A DNA stretch of 7,257 nt from Saprospiraceae bacterium (GCA_022842255.1 JALHPW010000249.1:1-7257); one strand, 5' to 3'; counted from the stretch's first letter, positions 1-6,422 are shown. Numbers and translations: made by a program. The notes: a model not told the origin generated them from the sequence alone.

Positions 1-20
1 GTTTCTCCCTGCTCTTCGTC

Positions 21-906
21 GTCGCAATCCGCTTTCACTGGATATGGGTTGGAAGTCATAAATTATTGATTTTCAAGTGTTTATGTAGGGAGTCGCAATC
101 CGCTTTCGCTGGATATGGGTTAGAAGGTTCAAGTTGAGGTGTGAGTACTGGAGGTTGTACCACCGTCGCAATCCGCTTTCGCTGGATATGGGTTGGAAGC
201 AACAAGAAGTATTTAACCAGGGCTTAGAACTAGGTCGCAATCCGCTTTCGCTGGATATGGGTTGGAAGCGCAAAAAAAGAAAATGATACTTCTCAAGCAT
301 AAAAGTCGCAATCCGCTTTCGCTGGATATGGGTTGGAAGAGGACGAGCACCGAATCTATGGCGTTCAAATATCAGTCGCAATCCGCTTTCGCTGGATATG
401 GGTTGGAAGTCGTGCGCTGGAGTTGATGGCGGTATTGGATGATGCGTCGCAATCCGCTTTCGCTGGATATGGGTTGGAAGAAATATCTTAAAGTTCTATC
501 GAATAAAAGATACAAGGTCGCAATCCGCTTTCGCTGGATATGGGTTGGAAGACTGATATAGAACTAGTCGAAGAATTCCTTTTCACCGTCGCAATCCGCT
601 TTCGCTGGATATGGGTTGGAAGTGGTATGCAAGTCATCACGGTTCGGAATACGAAGAGTCGCAATCCGCTTTCGCTGGATATGGGTTGGAAGACATAATC
701 AAAGATAGAAAAAAACATCCCAATCAGTGTCGCAATCCGCTTTCGCTGGATATGGGTTGGAAGCGAAATCCAGACGATTTCTGCAAGTGGCGCAGGGCCG
801 TCGCAATCCGCTTTCGCTGGATATGGGTTGGAAGTTTAATTTAATCATGTTTACAGGAACAAAAGAAGGAAGTCGCAATCCGCTTTCGCTGGATATGGGC
901 TGAAAA
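21..906 (-). CRISPR. CRISPR array, 13 repeats and 12 spacers, probably serving the adjacent type III-A system
   Basis: A 35-bp repeat, starting GTCGCAATCCGCTTTCGC and ending TGGATATGGGTTGGAAG on the plus strand, begins at 21, 92, 165, 234, 305, 375, 446, 517, 588, 658, 729, 800 and 872. Spacers are 34-38 bp (mostly 36) and all differ. Repeats 3-12 are identical. Repeat 1 has one substitution (cactgg for cgctgg), repeat 2 has one (tagaag for tggaag), and repeat 13 is altered over its last 7 bases. Bases 1-20 may be a further partial spacer, so the array may continue leftwards. On the minus strand the repeat forms ATCC-a-GC-GAAA-GC-GGAT, a 6-bp stem with one bulged A and a GNRA loop. It then ends ATTGCGAC, which resembles the 8-nt ATTGAAAC-type crRNA 5' tag. 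Cleavage 8 nt from that end would fall at the stem base, as expected for Cas6. Minus transcription is therefore favoured but not proven. Confidence 0.98.
872..906 (-). repeat. Degenerate terminal CRISPR repeat next to the putative leader
   Basis: The first 28 bases (plus strand) match the consensus exactly, then ctgaaaa replaces ttggaag. Read on the minus strand the change lies in the 5' end of the repeat. It leaves the hairpin and the ATTGCGAC end intact, so the first crRNA could still be processed. Read on the plus strand it would instead destroy the 3' tag, as in a classic trailer-end repeat. This is the main evidence against minus-strand transcription of the array. Confidence 0.9.
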
Positions 907-1248
907 CAGCAGCATTTCTACTACGTTTCGTAAAGGTAATCAATTGGATTTTGTCCAGACAAGCCCCGTTCGGTAAAACTTTCCATTTTTTTCTGAGAGG
1001 ATTGGAGATGTGTTGTTAAGGCCTAAGTGCCCGAATTTCGTAGCTGCACAGGGGCGGCTAAGGTTGCGGTTTATTGGTTTTTGGCCGACTGGATTATGTC
1101 TGTAAAATTGAAGTGACATTTCAGAAATACGGACAACCATTGGGATTTGTGCCTAAATCAGCATGTTTTTGGAGGTGCATAAAAAGGTCCAATCGAGTAA
1201 TTTTACTTTTTGGGGAAGGATTTACTCGGTTGTAGAGCGGTGTCAGAT
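907..1248. other. Non-coding stretch between array and lipoprotein gene, probable CRISPR leader
   Basis: No convincing gene is seen in these 342 bp. If the array is read on the minus strand, the part nearest 906 is the leader and holds the promoter candidate at 931-962. It is not as AT-rich as many leaders. A minus-strand frame at 940-1140 could encode 66 residues, but it shows no family motif, no ribosome-binding site and an unusual composition. I do not call it a gene. No clear intrinsic terminator after the lipoprotein gene was found. Confidence 0.5.
931..962 (-). promoter_or_regulatory. Candidate Bacteroidota-type promoter for the CRISPR array
   Basis: On the minus strand a TTG (960-962) is followed, after 21 bp, by TACCTTTA (931-938). 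This is 7 of 8 positions of the TAnnTTTG -7 box and lies within the 17-23 bp spacing known for Bacteroidota housekeeping promoters. Transcription would start near 924-926, about 20 nt before the first repeat at 906. Only the match and the position support it. The motif is short and could occur by chance. Confidence 0.35.
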
Positions 1249-1686
1249 CTATTTTTCAGGCACGCACGTTTTCCGGAACCGTTCCTTAAGCGCAGGGTCA
1301 AAGGCAATGGCTTTTTGGCGGTCATCCCGGTTGTGGGTGAGTACCAGGGTTTCCAGTTCCAGGGTCAACTCCTGCGCATGCCCTTGAATGTTTTCCTGAA
1401 CCGATAAGGCATAGTAATTCTCATCCCCCGCGCGCACGGCCTCTTTATTTGCGATGCCCACAAACACGTCCTCCTTACCAGCAAAATACTCCTCATAAAA
1501 ACTGGAGCTCCGCACGATTTCGATGGCCAATAGTTCGCAGGGAGTCAAAAAGACTTCGCCTTCCTGAAGCTCTAGTTCGCTTTCAGTTACCCACGTAACG
1601 GGTTTGTTGTCCTGGCAGCCATCGCAGGAGGGCAGGGCGGTGGAGAGTAGTAGGGAAAAGAGGAGGTGTAGGGAAGTTTTATGCAT
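1249..1686 (-). CDS. Putative small lipoprotein, function unknown
   Basis: This is a 145-residue protein that I do not recognise. Residues 1-20 look like a signal peptide: a short basic start (H2, K3), then a hydrophobic stretch, LLFSLLLSTALPSC, ending at Cys21. That Cys could be the lipidated residue, although Pro at -2 is unusual for a lipobox, so cleavage by signal peptidase I is also possible. The mature part is acidic, about 125 residues, with further cysteines at 24, 50 and 141, and no transmembrane segment. It would sit in the periplasm or on the outer membrane. The ATG at 1684-1686 is the only start that keeps the signal peptide. The gene starts 22 bp after the stop of the EAD11-like gene, on the same strand, so the two are probably co-transcribed. 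Whether it belongs to the CRISPR system or is only a neighbour cannot be told from the sequence. Confidence 0.6.
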   Translation of the reverse strand: MHKTSLHLLFSLLLSTALPSCDGCQDNKPVTWVTESELELQEGEVFLTPCELLAIEIVRSSSFYEEYFAGKEDVFVGIANKEAVRAGDENYYALSVQENIQGHAQELTLELETLVLTHNRDDRQKAIAFDPALKERFRKTCVPEK

Positions 1687-1708
1687 TTTTGTTGGGGCGA
1701 GAAGGCTA

Positions 1709-2368
1709 TTAGTTTATAGCTGTTGGAACTCCATAAACCTTCCTAAATTCCAGCAGTTCCCGAAGACGGGCGTGGACAGTGAATTTTGAGTTGGCATTTG
1801 CACAACGCTCAAAAATGGCTGCATCTACCGGGCTGCGCTTGCGACTCTCTGTGAATGGATTGAGGTCACCAAAGTATAGGAAGTGTGCATCTGGCATCTC
1901 ACCCGCCAACTGCACCATGTGAGGCCGGACATTTGGGCCGGTGTCGTCGAAAACGACTACTTCTGGGCGACGGTAATCGAGGGGAATGTCTTGGCCGTAG
2001 TAGATGACGTAGGCATGAGAGAAGTTTTGATCGGAAAACATTTGCTTCCAATCGGAGACTTTGCTTTCAGGGGAGAGGATAAGAATCCGTCCATTGATAG
2101 GATTGATGGGGTTGATATCTTCCTCCGTCAATTTGTTCAGCATTTCCAAGATGGCAAAAGAGGTATTTGCACTTACTTGGTCTGCGGTATTGGACAAGCC
2201 AAGTGACTGGCTGTGCTTTGCTCGGTTTAGATTACCTTTCAAAATCAGAAGTTCGTCCAACCTAGCTCGGTTAACGAGGCTGGCTTCTAGGAAATCAAAG
2301 CAACTTTCAAGATTGCCATCGCTGATAGTCCGACGGCATCTGTCAACGAGTATCAAAAGTTGACTCAT
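1709..2368 (-). CDS. EAD11-like adaptor protein with a C-terminal Rossmann-like domain
   Basis: This is a 219-residue soluble protein. Residues about 8-88 resemble Effector-Associated Domain 11: a helix with ISDGNLESCFDFLE, then LLILKGNLNRAKHSQSLGLS (the L-x-G-x-x-N-R and GL core) and a helix with N68 and LEMLNKL. EADs are small helical, death-fold-like modules thought to connect sensors and effectors by like-with-like contacts in bacterial conflict systems. Residues about 94-215 alternate strands and helices: RILILSP, HAYVIYYG, EVVVFDDTG, AHFLYFGD. This fits a Rossmann-like fold such as a degenerate receiver or, more speculatively, a CARF-like sensor; I see no catalytic motif. The ATG at 2366-2368 is chosen. 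A TTG directly before it could add one residue. The gene follows csm5 on the same strand after 188 bp, in the place where ancillary effectors of type III systems are often found. The N-terminal assignment is from pattern recognition and moderately sure; the C-terminal fold is inference. Confidence 0.75.
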   Translation of the reverse strand: MSQLLILVDRCRRTISDGNLESCFDFLEASLVNRARLDELLILKGNLNRAKHSQSLGLSNTADQVSANTSFAILEMLNKLTEEDINPINPINGRILILSPESKVSDWKQMFSDQNFSHAYVIYYGQDIPLDYRRPEVVVFDDTGPNVRPHMVQLAGEMPDAHFLYFGDLNPFTESRKRSPVDAAIFERCANANSKFTVHARLRELLEFRKVYGVPTAIN

Positions 2369-2420
2369 CAAATTTACATTTAGAGATAACAGTCAGATTT
2401 TAAACGATTTTCCACCACTT

Positions 2421-2543
2421 TTAAAGTAGAATGGAATTTTGATGAGGCATCATCTCAACTTTTATCTGTACAAGTCGCCAATGCTTCAGCACCACTGAAT
2501 CCTTAACCAGCTTCTTGCCCAGTGATTTGGTTTTCAAATGCAT
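2421..2543 (-). CDS. Possible small basic ORF between csm5 and the EAD11-like gene
   Basis: An ATG frame of 40 codons starts 13 bp after the csm5 stop and ends in TAA. The peptide starts MHLKTKSLGKKLVKDSVV, is rich in Lys and has no recognisable domain or signal peptide. The frame also stays open upstream for about 20 codons into the csm5 end without an ATG. It could be a real small protein, a remnant of a longer gene, or a chance frame in a purine-rich gap. Nothing but position and strand supports it. Apart from this ORF I see nothing in 2369-2556. Confidence 0.2.
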   Translation of the reverse strand: MHLKTKSLGKKLVKDSVVLKHWRLVQIKVEMMPHQNSILL

Positions 2544-2556
2544 TGCTACAACTATT

Positions 2557-4413
2557 TCATCTAAACCGCACAAACTCCACCGCAGTAACCTCCTCCTTCC
2601 CTTTCACATTTTTTACCCTGAGCAGTGCAATTCGCCCCACATCTTCGGTTTTAAAGCCAGCGGGATATTTGACCTCCACAGTTGGTTCGTAGTCGGCACG
2701 GATGAATAGTTTGAACTTGCCGGGATTCCCGCCGGAGAGCAGTTCTGCGTTTAGTTCGGCTCCAAGTTTGAGTGTACCCCGTAGGTAGGTGGGCGTAACG
2801 GGGGCGGGTGGGGTATGGGGTTCAGCCGGAGACGGGAAATCCCCTGCTGAAAAGGCTTCGCCTTGGGCATCTGCATCTACCTGGGTTAACCAGCCAAGTG
2901 GCAAGGCAATACCAGAGCGTGAAACCAGCCGACGGGACTTCGGAAACTGGTCAGGGTTGGGGCGGTAAGTATCGCCTGGGCGACGGTTTTTCCAGGCGCT
3001 GGGGCTGTCACCAATGGCAAAGAGTTCCATAATGTCGGCAAAAAGCCGCTTGTGTTCGGCGAGCAGGTACAACACTTCGGTCATACCCTCAAAACCCGTG
3101 GCAAAGCCAAGATGCAAGCGCAACCCGTTGGCTCGGATGGATTTTGAACCAGTGTCCACATTACGGGCATCATTGCCACCCTTATGTTCGGGTTTGGTGT
3201 AGTTTTTTTGCCAATGTTCATACGCTGCAGCCTGTGCATCACTAAATCGTTTCACACACCCGAAAATGTGAGTAAAGGCTTTTTCTACCAACGCTTGGTA
3301 GCGCGGGTCCGCGTTTTTAGTGCCGGGTGGTATCGTATCGAAGTCTGCGGCTTCAAGACCAAAAAGCCAAGCAGCACGTTTGCGCCAACCAATGAAGTGT
3401 TTTTCTTTGCCGACCATAAAGCCCTCATCGCCCGGTTTACTGCGATGAAGCTGGAGGAGAAGGTCGAGGTTAAAGTCGAGTTTTACGGCCAAAATTTGAC
3501 CAGGACGCAGCGCTTCCACAGCTGGACTTTGAGGTTGACGCTGCGCTTGGTTGCCTTGGCCTTTGGGCAATTTTTTGACCAAATAAAGGTCAATGTTATC
3601 CACAGCAAGCCCATCCTCAGGTAAGGCTACATCGGCAATGAGCAGACAGCGCAGGAGGTCGTCCTGAGCTTCGCCCGACCGGGCTTGGTTTCGCTCTGTG
3701 ACCATCCCAGCATTGAATGCCTCCTCTTCAATAAAATTGCCAAATGCCTTGCGGTATTTTTCTACAGAAAAGCGGACTCGCCGACGTTCGGCCTCGTCGC
3801 GGTCGGCCTTGATTTTGGCAACCTCTTTATTCAATTGCTCGTGAATCTTTTGATAATCACCATGTTCAGTCAAGTAGTGATATAGCAAGGCTGTGCGGAT
3901 ACAGCCCTTCACACTACTGCCGGGAAGGTAGGCGCGGCCTTCGGCATCGCGTTGGAAACCCCGTATTTCCTGTTTGGGCCGCGCGTTTTCCATGAGCAAG
4001 GGCAGGGCGCGCACCTTATTCTCAGGTTTTTTCAGGAAGTCTATAAACGCACGGTCCTGTCCGATTTTTTTACTGAAAGCCAAAAGATTGTACTCGCTAC
4101 GGAGGCGCGAAAGTTCTTGATTGTAGTCGCGTCCACCTTGTCGCCCGGCGTTGCGGCGGTCGGTTTCCACAGATTCAATTTTGCTAGCCATGTCGGTAGC
4201 CCAGTCAGCAAAGGCAAGGGCATTTTTCAGGCTATCGTCACCAGCGTCAATTTGTTGAAGAAATTGCTCAAAGCGGTATTGCGAGACACGGTAAAAATGG
4301 CCGCCATGCAGCACATAATCGAAGGAATGCAATTGTGAGCCATCGCCAACGTGGAGCGGCGTGAGGGTGCGAAGGTGGAGCACCAACGTATTGGAGTTGG
4401 GCAGGAATGTCAT
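2557..4413 (-). CDS. csm5: Type III-A CRISPR RAMP protein Csm5, with C-terminal extension
   Basis: Csm5 caps the 3' end of the crRNA in the Csm complex and is needed for crRNA maturation. Numbered from the ATG at 4413 (618 residues), residues 8-25 hold the RAMP start LVLHLRTLTPLHVGDG, 160-173 hold the RAMP loop AYLPGSSVKGCIRT, 432-442 hold LRLHLGFATGF, and 490-509 hold the FPKSRR...PLGW signature of Csm5. The middle contains a charged, probably coiled helical insert near 190-225. After a Pro-rich linker (about 525-541) comes a further domain of about 75 residues, predicted from its pattern to be mostly beta. The protein is long: many Csm5 proteins have 350-450 residues. The start at 4413 forms an ATGA overlap with the csm4 stop; an in-frame ATG at 4425 would add four residues and is not excluded. 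It is the last csm gene of the operon. Confidence 0.95.
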   Translation of the reverse strand: MTFLPNSNTLVLHLRTLTPLHVGDGSQLHSFDYVLHGGHFYRVSQYRFEQFLQQIDAGDDSLKNALAFADWATDMASKIESVETDRRNAGRQGGRDYNQELSRLRSEYNLLAFSKKIGQDRAFIDFLKKPENKVRALPLLMENARPKQEIRGFQRDAEGRAYLPGSSVKGCIRTALLYHYLTEHGDYQKIHEQLNKEVAKIKADRDEAERRRVRFSVEKYRKAFGNFIEEEAFNAGMVTERNQARSGEAQDDLLRCLLIADVALPEDGLAVDNIDLYLVKKLPKGQGNQAQRQPQSPAVEALRPGQILAVKLDFNLDLLLQLHRSKPGDEGFMVGKEKHFIGWRKRAAWLFGLEAADFDTIPPGTKNADPRYQALVEKAFTHIFGCVKRFSDAQAAAYEHWQKNYTKPEHKGGNDARNVDTGSKSIRANGLRLHLGFATGFEGMTEVLYLLAEHKRLFADIMELFAIGDSPSAWKNRRPGDTYRPNPDQFPKSRRLVSRSGIALPLGWLTQVDADAQGEAFSAGDFPSPAEPHTPPAPVTPTYLRGTLKLGAELNAELLSGGNPGKFKLFIRADYEPTVEVKYPAGFKTEDVGRIALLRVKNVKGKEEVTAVEFVRFR

Positions 4414-5522
4414 GGCGCGTTCCATTTGAGTTGAAGCATGAAGCCGAAGCCGTTGTCATACACCGGGTGCGGTTCCTTAAACTGTGAGATTAGCTGGCCC
4501 AGGTGCCGCTGTTCTTTTAAGATTGGCAAAAGAGGGAACACTGAGCCTTCGCTAAAATAACGGTGTGGCGTTTTGGATTGATAAGCACCTTCGCCACCAA
4601 CCCGGCCTTCACGTAGTTCGATGCGATAACGGAATCGTGGGTCATCAACAGGAAGGCTGTCCATCGCGTTGAGCTCGTCTGGTTTCGGGCGGAACAGTGA
4701 GAGGTTGAGCATGGCGTTCGCGTCAAAAGGCTTTGGAAGGTCAAACTCCTGGATTTCTGTTTCAAAAAAGCCCTTCCCGGAACTTCTGTCAGCACCAAAC
4801 CCCCAATGGCGATAAAGACGCAACACGGCCTCCAATTTACTGGTGTCATGCCCATCTGCAAGGAAGAAGATGCCTGTATTGGAGTCTTGGTTTGGGTCGG
4901 CGTATTTATCCGACCAATAGTATTCGCTGCTGTGGAAGAGTTGCCCTGCCACCTCATCTTGTGCACCGCCGTCCACTGGCAGGTTAAGTGTCCCGCCGCG
5001 CAAGCGGTCAATGGTATTATGGGTCATGCTGAAATCCTCTGAGTGCGGCGCGGTTTGGTCTATCTCAGTCTGGGAGATTTGGCGGTCATGTTTTGATTTT
5101 CCGGCAAGTTTTAGCCTTTCTTCTTCATCATGAATATCCCGTAGCCTTTGGCGCAAATGCTTGGCAGTCAGTGAACCTTGCAGTATGTTGGTAAAATCTT
5201 CGAGGTTAACATAGCTGAATGCCTTTTTGTATTTTTTGCGAAGTTTAGCATTTATAACCGCCTCTTCAATATGGTCATCGTGTCCATCCGGGAAAGGCAA
5301 AGGGTTGGGGAAAAATGGAATCCAGCCCTTGTCGTATTGCTTACAAGGGAAAGTGCTACTTACAATGAAGGGTGGTGTGCCCTTTATACAAGCATCTAGA
5401 AAATCGGTCAATTCTTCCTCACCCCACAGGTGTCGGATACCCCAACAGAGCATACCCCAGAGCGTGTCAGACCGGAGCGGGGTGACATAGCCGCTCAGGG
5501 GTTTGAGATAGATGATTTTCAT
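4410..5522 (-). CDS. csm4: Type III-A CRISPR RAMP protein Csm4
   Basis: Csm4 (370 residues) is the Cas5-like RAMP that binds the 5' tag of the crRNA and anchors Cas10 at the foot of the complex. The N-terminus has the family signature: IYLKPLSGYVTPLRSDTLWG at 4-23 with MLCWGI after it, then PPFIVSSTFP at 50-59. Residues 168-182 (HNTIDRLRGGTLNLP) and the glycine-rich loop WGFGADRSSGKGFFE at 240-254 are also typical. The C-terminus ends with the conserved NGFGFML at 357-363. Charged helices fill 85-150. The ATG at 5520-5522 overlaps the csm3 stop as ATGA, which suggests coupled translation. A TTG upstream would add a His-rich stretch, which is read from csm3 sequence in another frame and is unlikely to be used. 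The length is somewhat above the roughly 300 residues of well-studied Csm4 proteins. Confidence 0.95.
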   Translation of the reverse strand: MKIIYLKPLSGYVTPLRSDTLWGMLCWGIRHLWGEEELTDFLDACIKGTPPFIVSSTFPCKQYDKGWIPFFPNPLPFPDGHDDHIEEAVINAKLRKKYKKAFSYVNLEDFTNILQGSLTAKHLRQRLRDIHDEEERLKLAGKSKHDRQISQTEIDQTAPHSEDFSMTHNTIDRLRGGTLNLPVDGGAQDEVAGQLFHSSEYYWSDKYADPNQDSNTGIFFLADGHDTSKLEAVLRLYRHWGFGADRSSGKGFFETEIQEFDLPKPFDANAMLNLSLFRPKPDELNAMDSLPVDDPRFRYRIELREGRVGGEGAYQSKTPHRYFSEGSVFPLLPILKEQRHLGQLISQFKEPHPVYDNGFGFMLQLKWNAP

Positions 5523-6328
5523 GCGGTGGCTGTGGTGATGGCCCAAGCGATGTCGCCGGTGGGTTTGAGTTTGTCAAAATCGCTAGTTGTAGCAGTTGCT
5601 TTCGCCATGTTGTTGCCTGCTTTATAATCGCTCTGGCTTAAGTAAATGGGGTCTTCAAAACGGAATTCTACGCGGCCATAGCCACGTGAACCGCTTTTGC
5701 CTAGAAAATTATGTTCAAGCAAAAGTATCGCCATACGCAGGTTAGAAAGGTCGTTTTTAGCCTCTTCTGCATGGTCTGCACCGTTGTTCAGTTCATATTG
5801 GGTGTAAATCATCTCGAATTCAAACTCCGAATCTGCCGCCACACGTTCGATGAACCGTGGGTTGGCTGCAGAGGTGATTCGGTTGATACCATTCTCACTT
5901 TTATATTCAGTATAAAGCAGGTCAGTGTCGAGTTTTTTCCACATTTCCACCGTTTTTTTCGTTGGGTGGCAATCGCGGACGATTAGGCGGGAAGGGCCTA
6001 TATTGAAAAGCGGGTCATCCGGCTTTTTACTGGCGGTTTCTTTTTCATCCACCCCGATCCCGAATAGGCGAACGATGTCAGCATCGGTAGACACTTCTCC
6101 TGAGGGAGGTACTGCACCTAGGGCATATTCTAAAAGGGAGCGCAACTTTCCTTTGATCGAGCTTCCCGGCACATATGGATATCGGGTGCGTGGGTCGCGG
6201 ACAACGGGTGAATCCACACCACCAATTTCGAGTTTTTCTTTGCTGCCCCCAATGTGCAGCCCGGTAAGGCATTTGAATTTGCCACGGATGATTAGGTTGC
6301 CTACAAATTTGGCATTGCTATCTGACAT
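5519..6328 (-). CDS. csm3: Type III-A CRISPR target-RNA nuclease subunit Csm3
   Basis: Csm3 forms the backbone filament of the Csm complex on the crRNA and cuts bound target RNA at 6-nt intervals. The sequence (269 residues) shows LTGLHIGG at 21-28, IGGVDSPVVRD at 35-45, PYVPGSSIKGKLRSLLE at 51-67, SRLIVRD at 113-119, ENGINRITSAANPRFIERV at 145-163 and the glycine-rich loop GKSGSRGYGRVEF at 210-222. Asp39 corresponds to the catalytic Asp of characterised Csm3 proteins (Asp32/33), so RNA cleavage is expected to be intact. The protein is longer than the usual 215-220 residues, partly through a low-complexity C-terminal tail of about 40 residues after 230. The start is the only suitable ATG, with no Shine-Dalgarno sequence upstream. 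It lies 94 bp after csm2, the only wide gap in the operon. Confidence 0.97.
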   Translation of the reverse strand: MSDSNAKFVGNLIIRGKFKCLTGLHIGGSKEKLEIGGVDSPVVRDPRTRYPYVPGSSIKGKLRSLLEYALGAVPPSGEVSTDADIVRLFGIGVDEKETASKKPDDPLFNIGPSRLIVRDCHPTKKTVEMWKKLDTDLLYTEYKSENGINRITSAANPRFIERVAADSEFEFEMIYTQYELNNGADHAEEAKNDLSNLRMAILLLEHNFLGKSGSRGYGRVEFRFEDPIYLSQSDYKAGNNMAKATATTSDFDKLKPTGDIAWAITTATA

Positions 6329-6359
6329 GATATTGAAGTTTGATGCTTATAAGTGTATC

Positions 6360-6413
6360 CCGGAATGTTATTCCGGCCTAGAAGGAAAAAAGCCTTGCGG
6401 AACAGTATTCCGC
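6360..6413. repeat. Pair of related palindromes in the csm2-csm3 gap
   Basis: Two hairpins stand 20 bp apart. CCGGAAT-gtt-ATTCCGG occupies 6360-6376 (7-bp stem, 3-nt loop) and GCGGAA-cagta-TTCCGC occupies 6397-6413 (6-bp stem, 5-nt loop). Both are built on CGGAA...TTCCG, and a weaker AAGG...CCTT stem lies between them. On the transcribed strand the first hairpin met is followed, after 5 nt, by a run of six T, which is faintly terminator-like. They could be REP-like dispersed elements, an RNA-processing or stability structure, or an attenuator that sets the csm2:csm3 ratio. The palindromes are seen; the role is inferred. Confidence 0.7.
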
Positions 6414-6422
6414 GATATAGGG

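Noticed and set aside
73..844. Open frames across the array (73-381 and 488-718 on minus, 611-844 on plus)
   Set aside because: They are translations of the CRISPR repeats themselves; the same peptide recurs every 70 bp.
940..1140. Minus-strand ORF of 66 residues as a gene
   Set aside because: No domain, no start signal and unusual composition; it covers the presumed leader and the promoter candidate.
1709..2368. Calling the EAD11-like protein Csm6/Csx1
   Set aside because: There is no HEPN R-x4-6-H motif and the length and N-terminal domain do not fit.
2369..2376. Exact TAnnTTTG box (TAAATTTG on minus) directly before the EAD11-like gene
   Set aside because: It abuts the ATG, so transcription would start inside the gene, and no TTG is seen 17-23 bp upstream.
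3184..3624. Plus-strand ORF of 146 residues
   Set aside because: It lies antisense inside csm5 and has no protein-like features.
5523..5546. N-terminal extension of Csm4 starting MGHHHSHR
   Set aside because: It needs a TTG start inside csm3; the ATG at 5522 forms an ATGA overlap and begins exactly at the family's conserved N-terminus.
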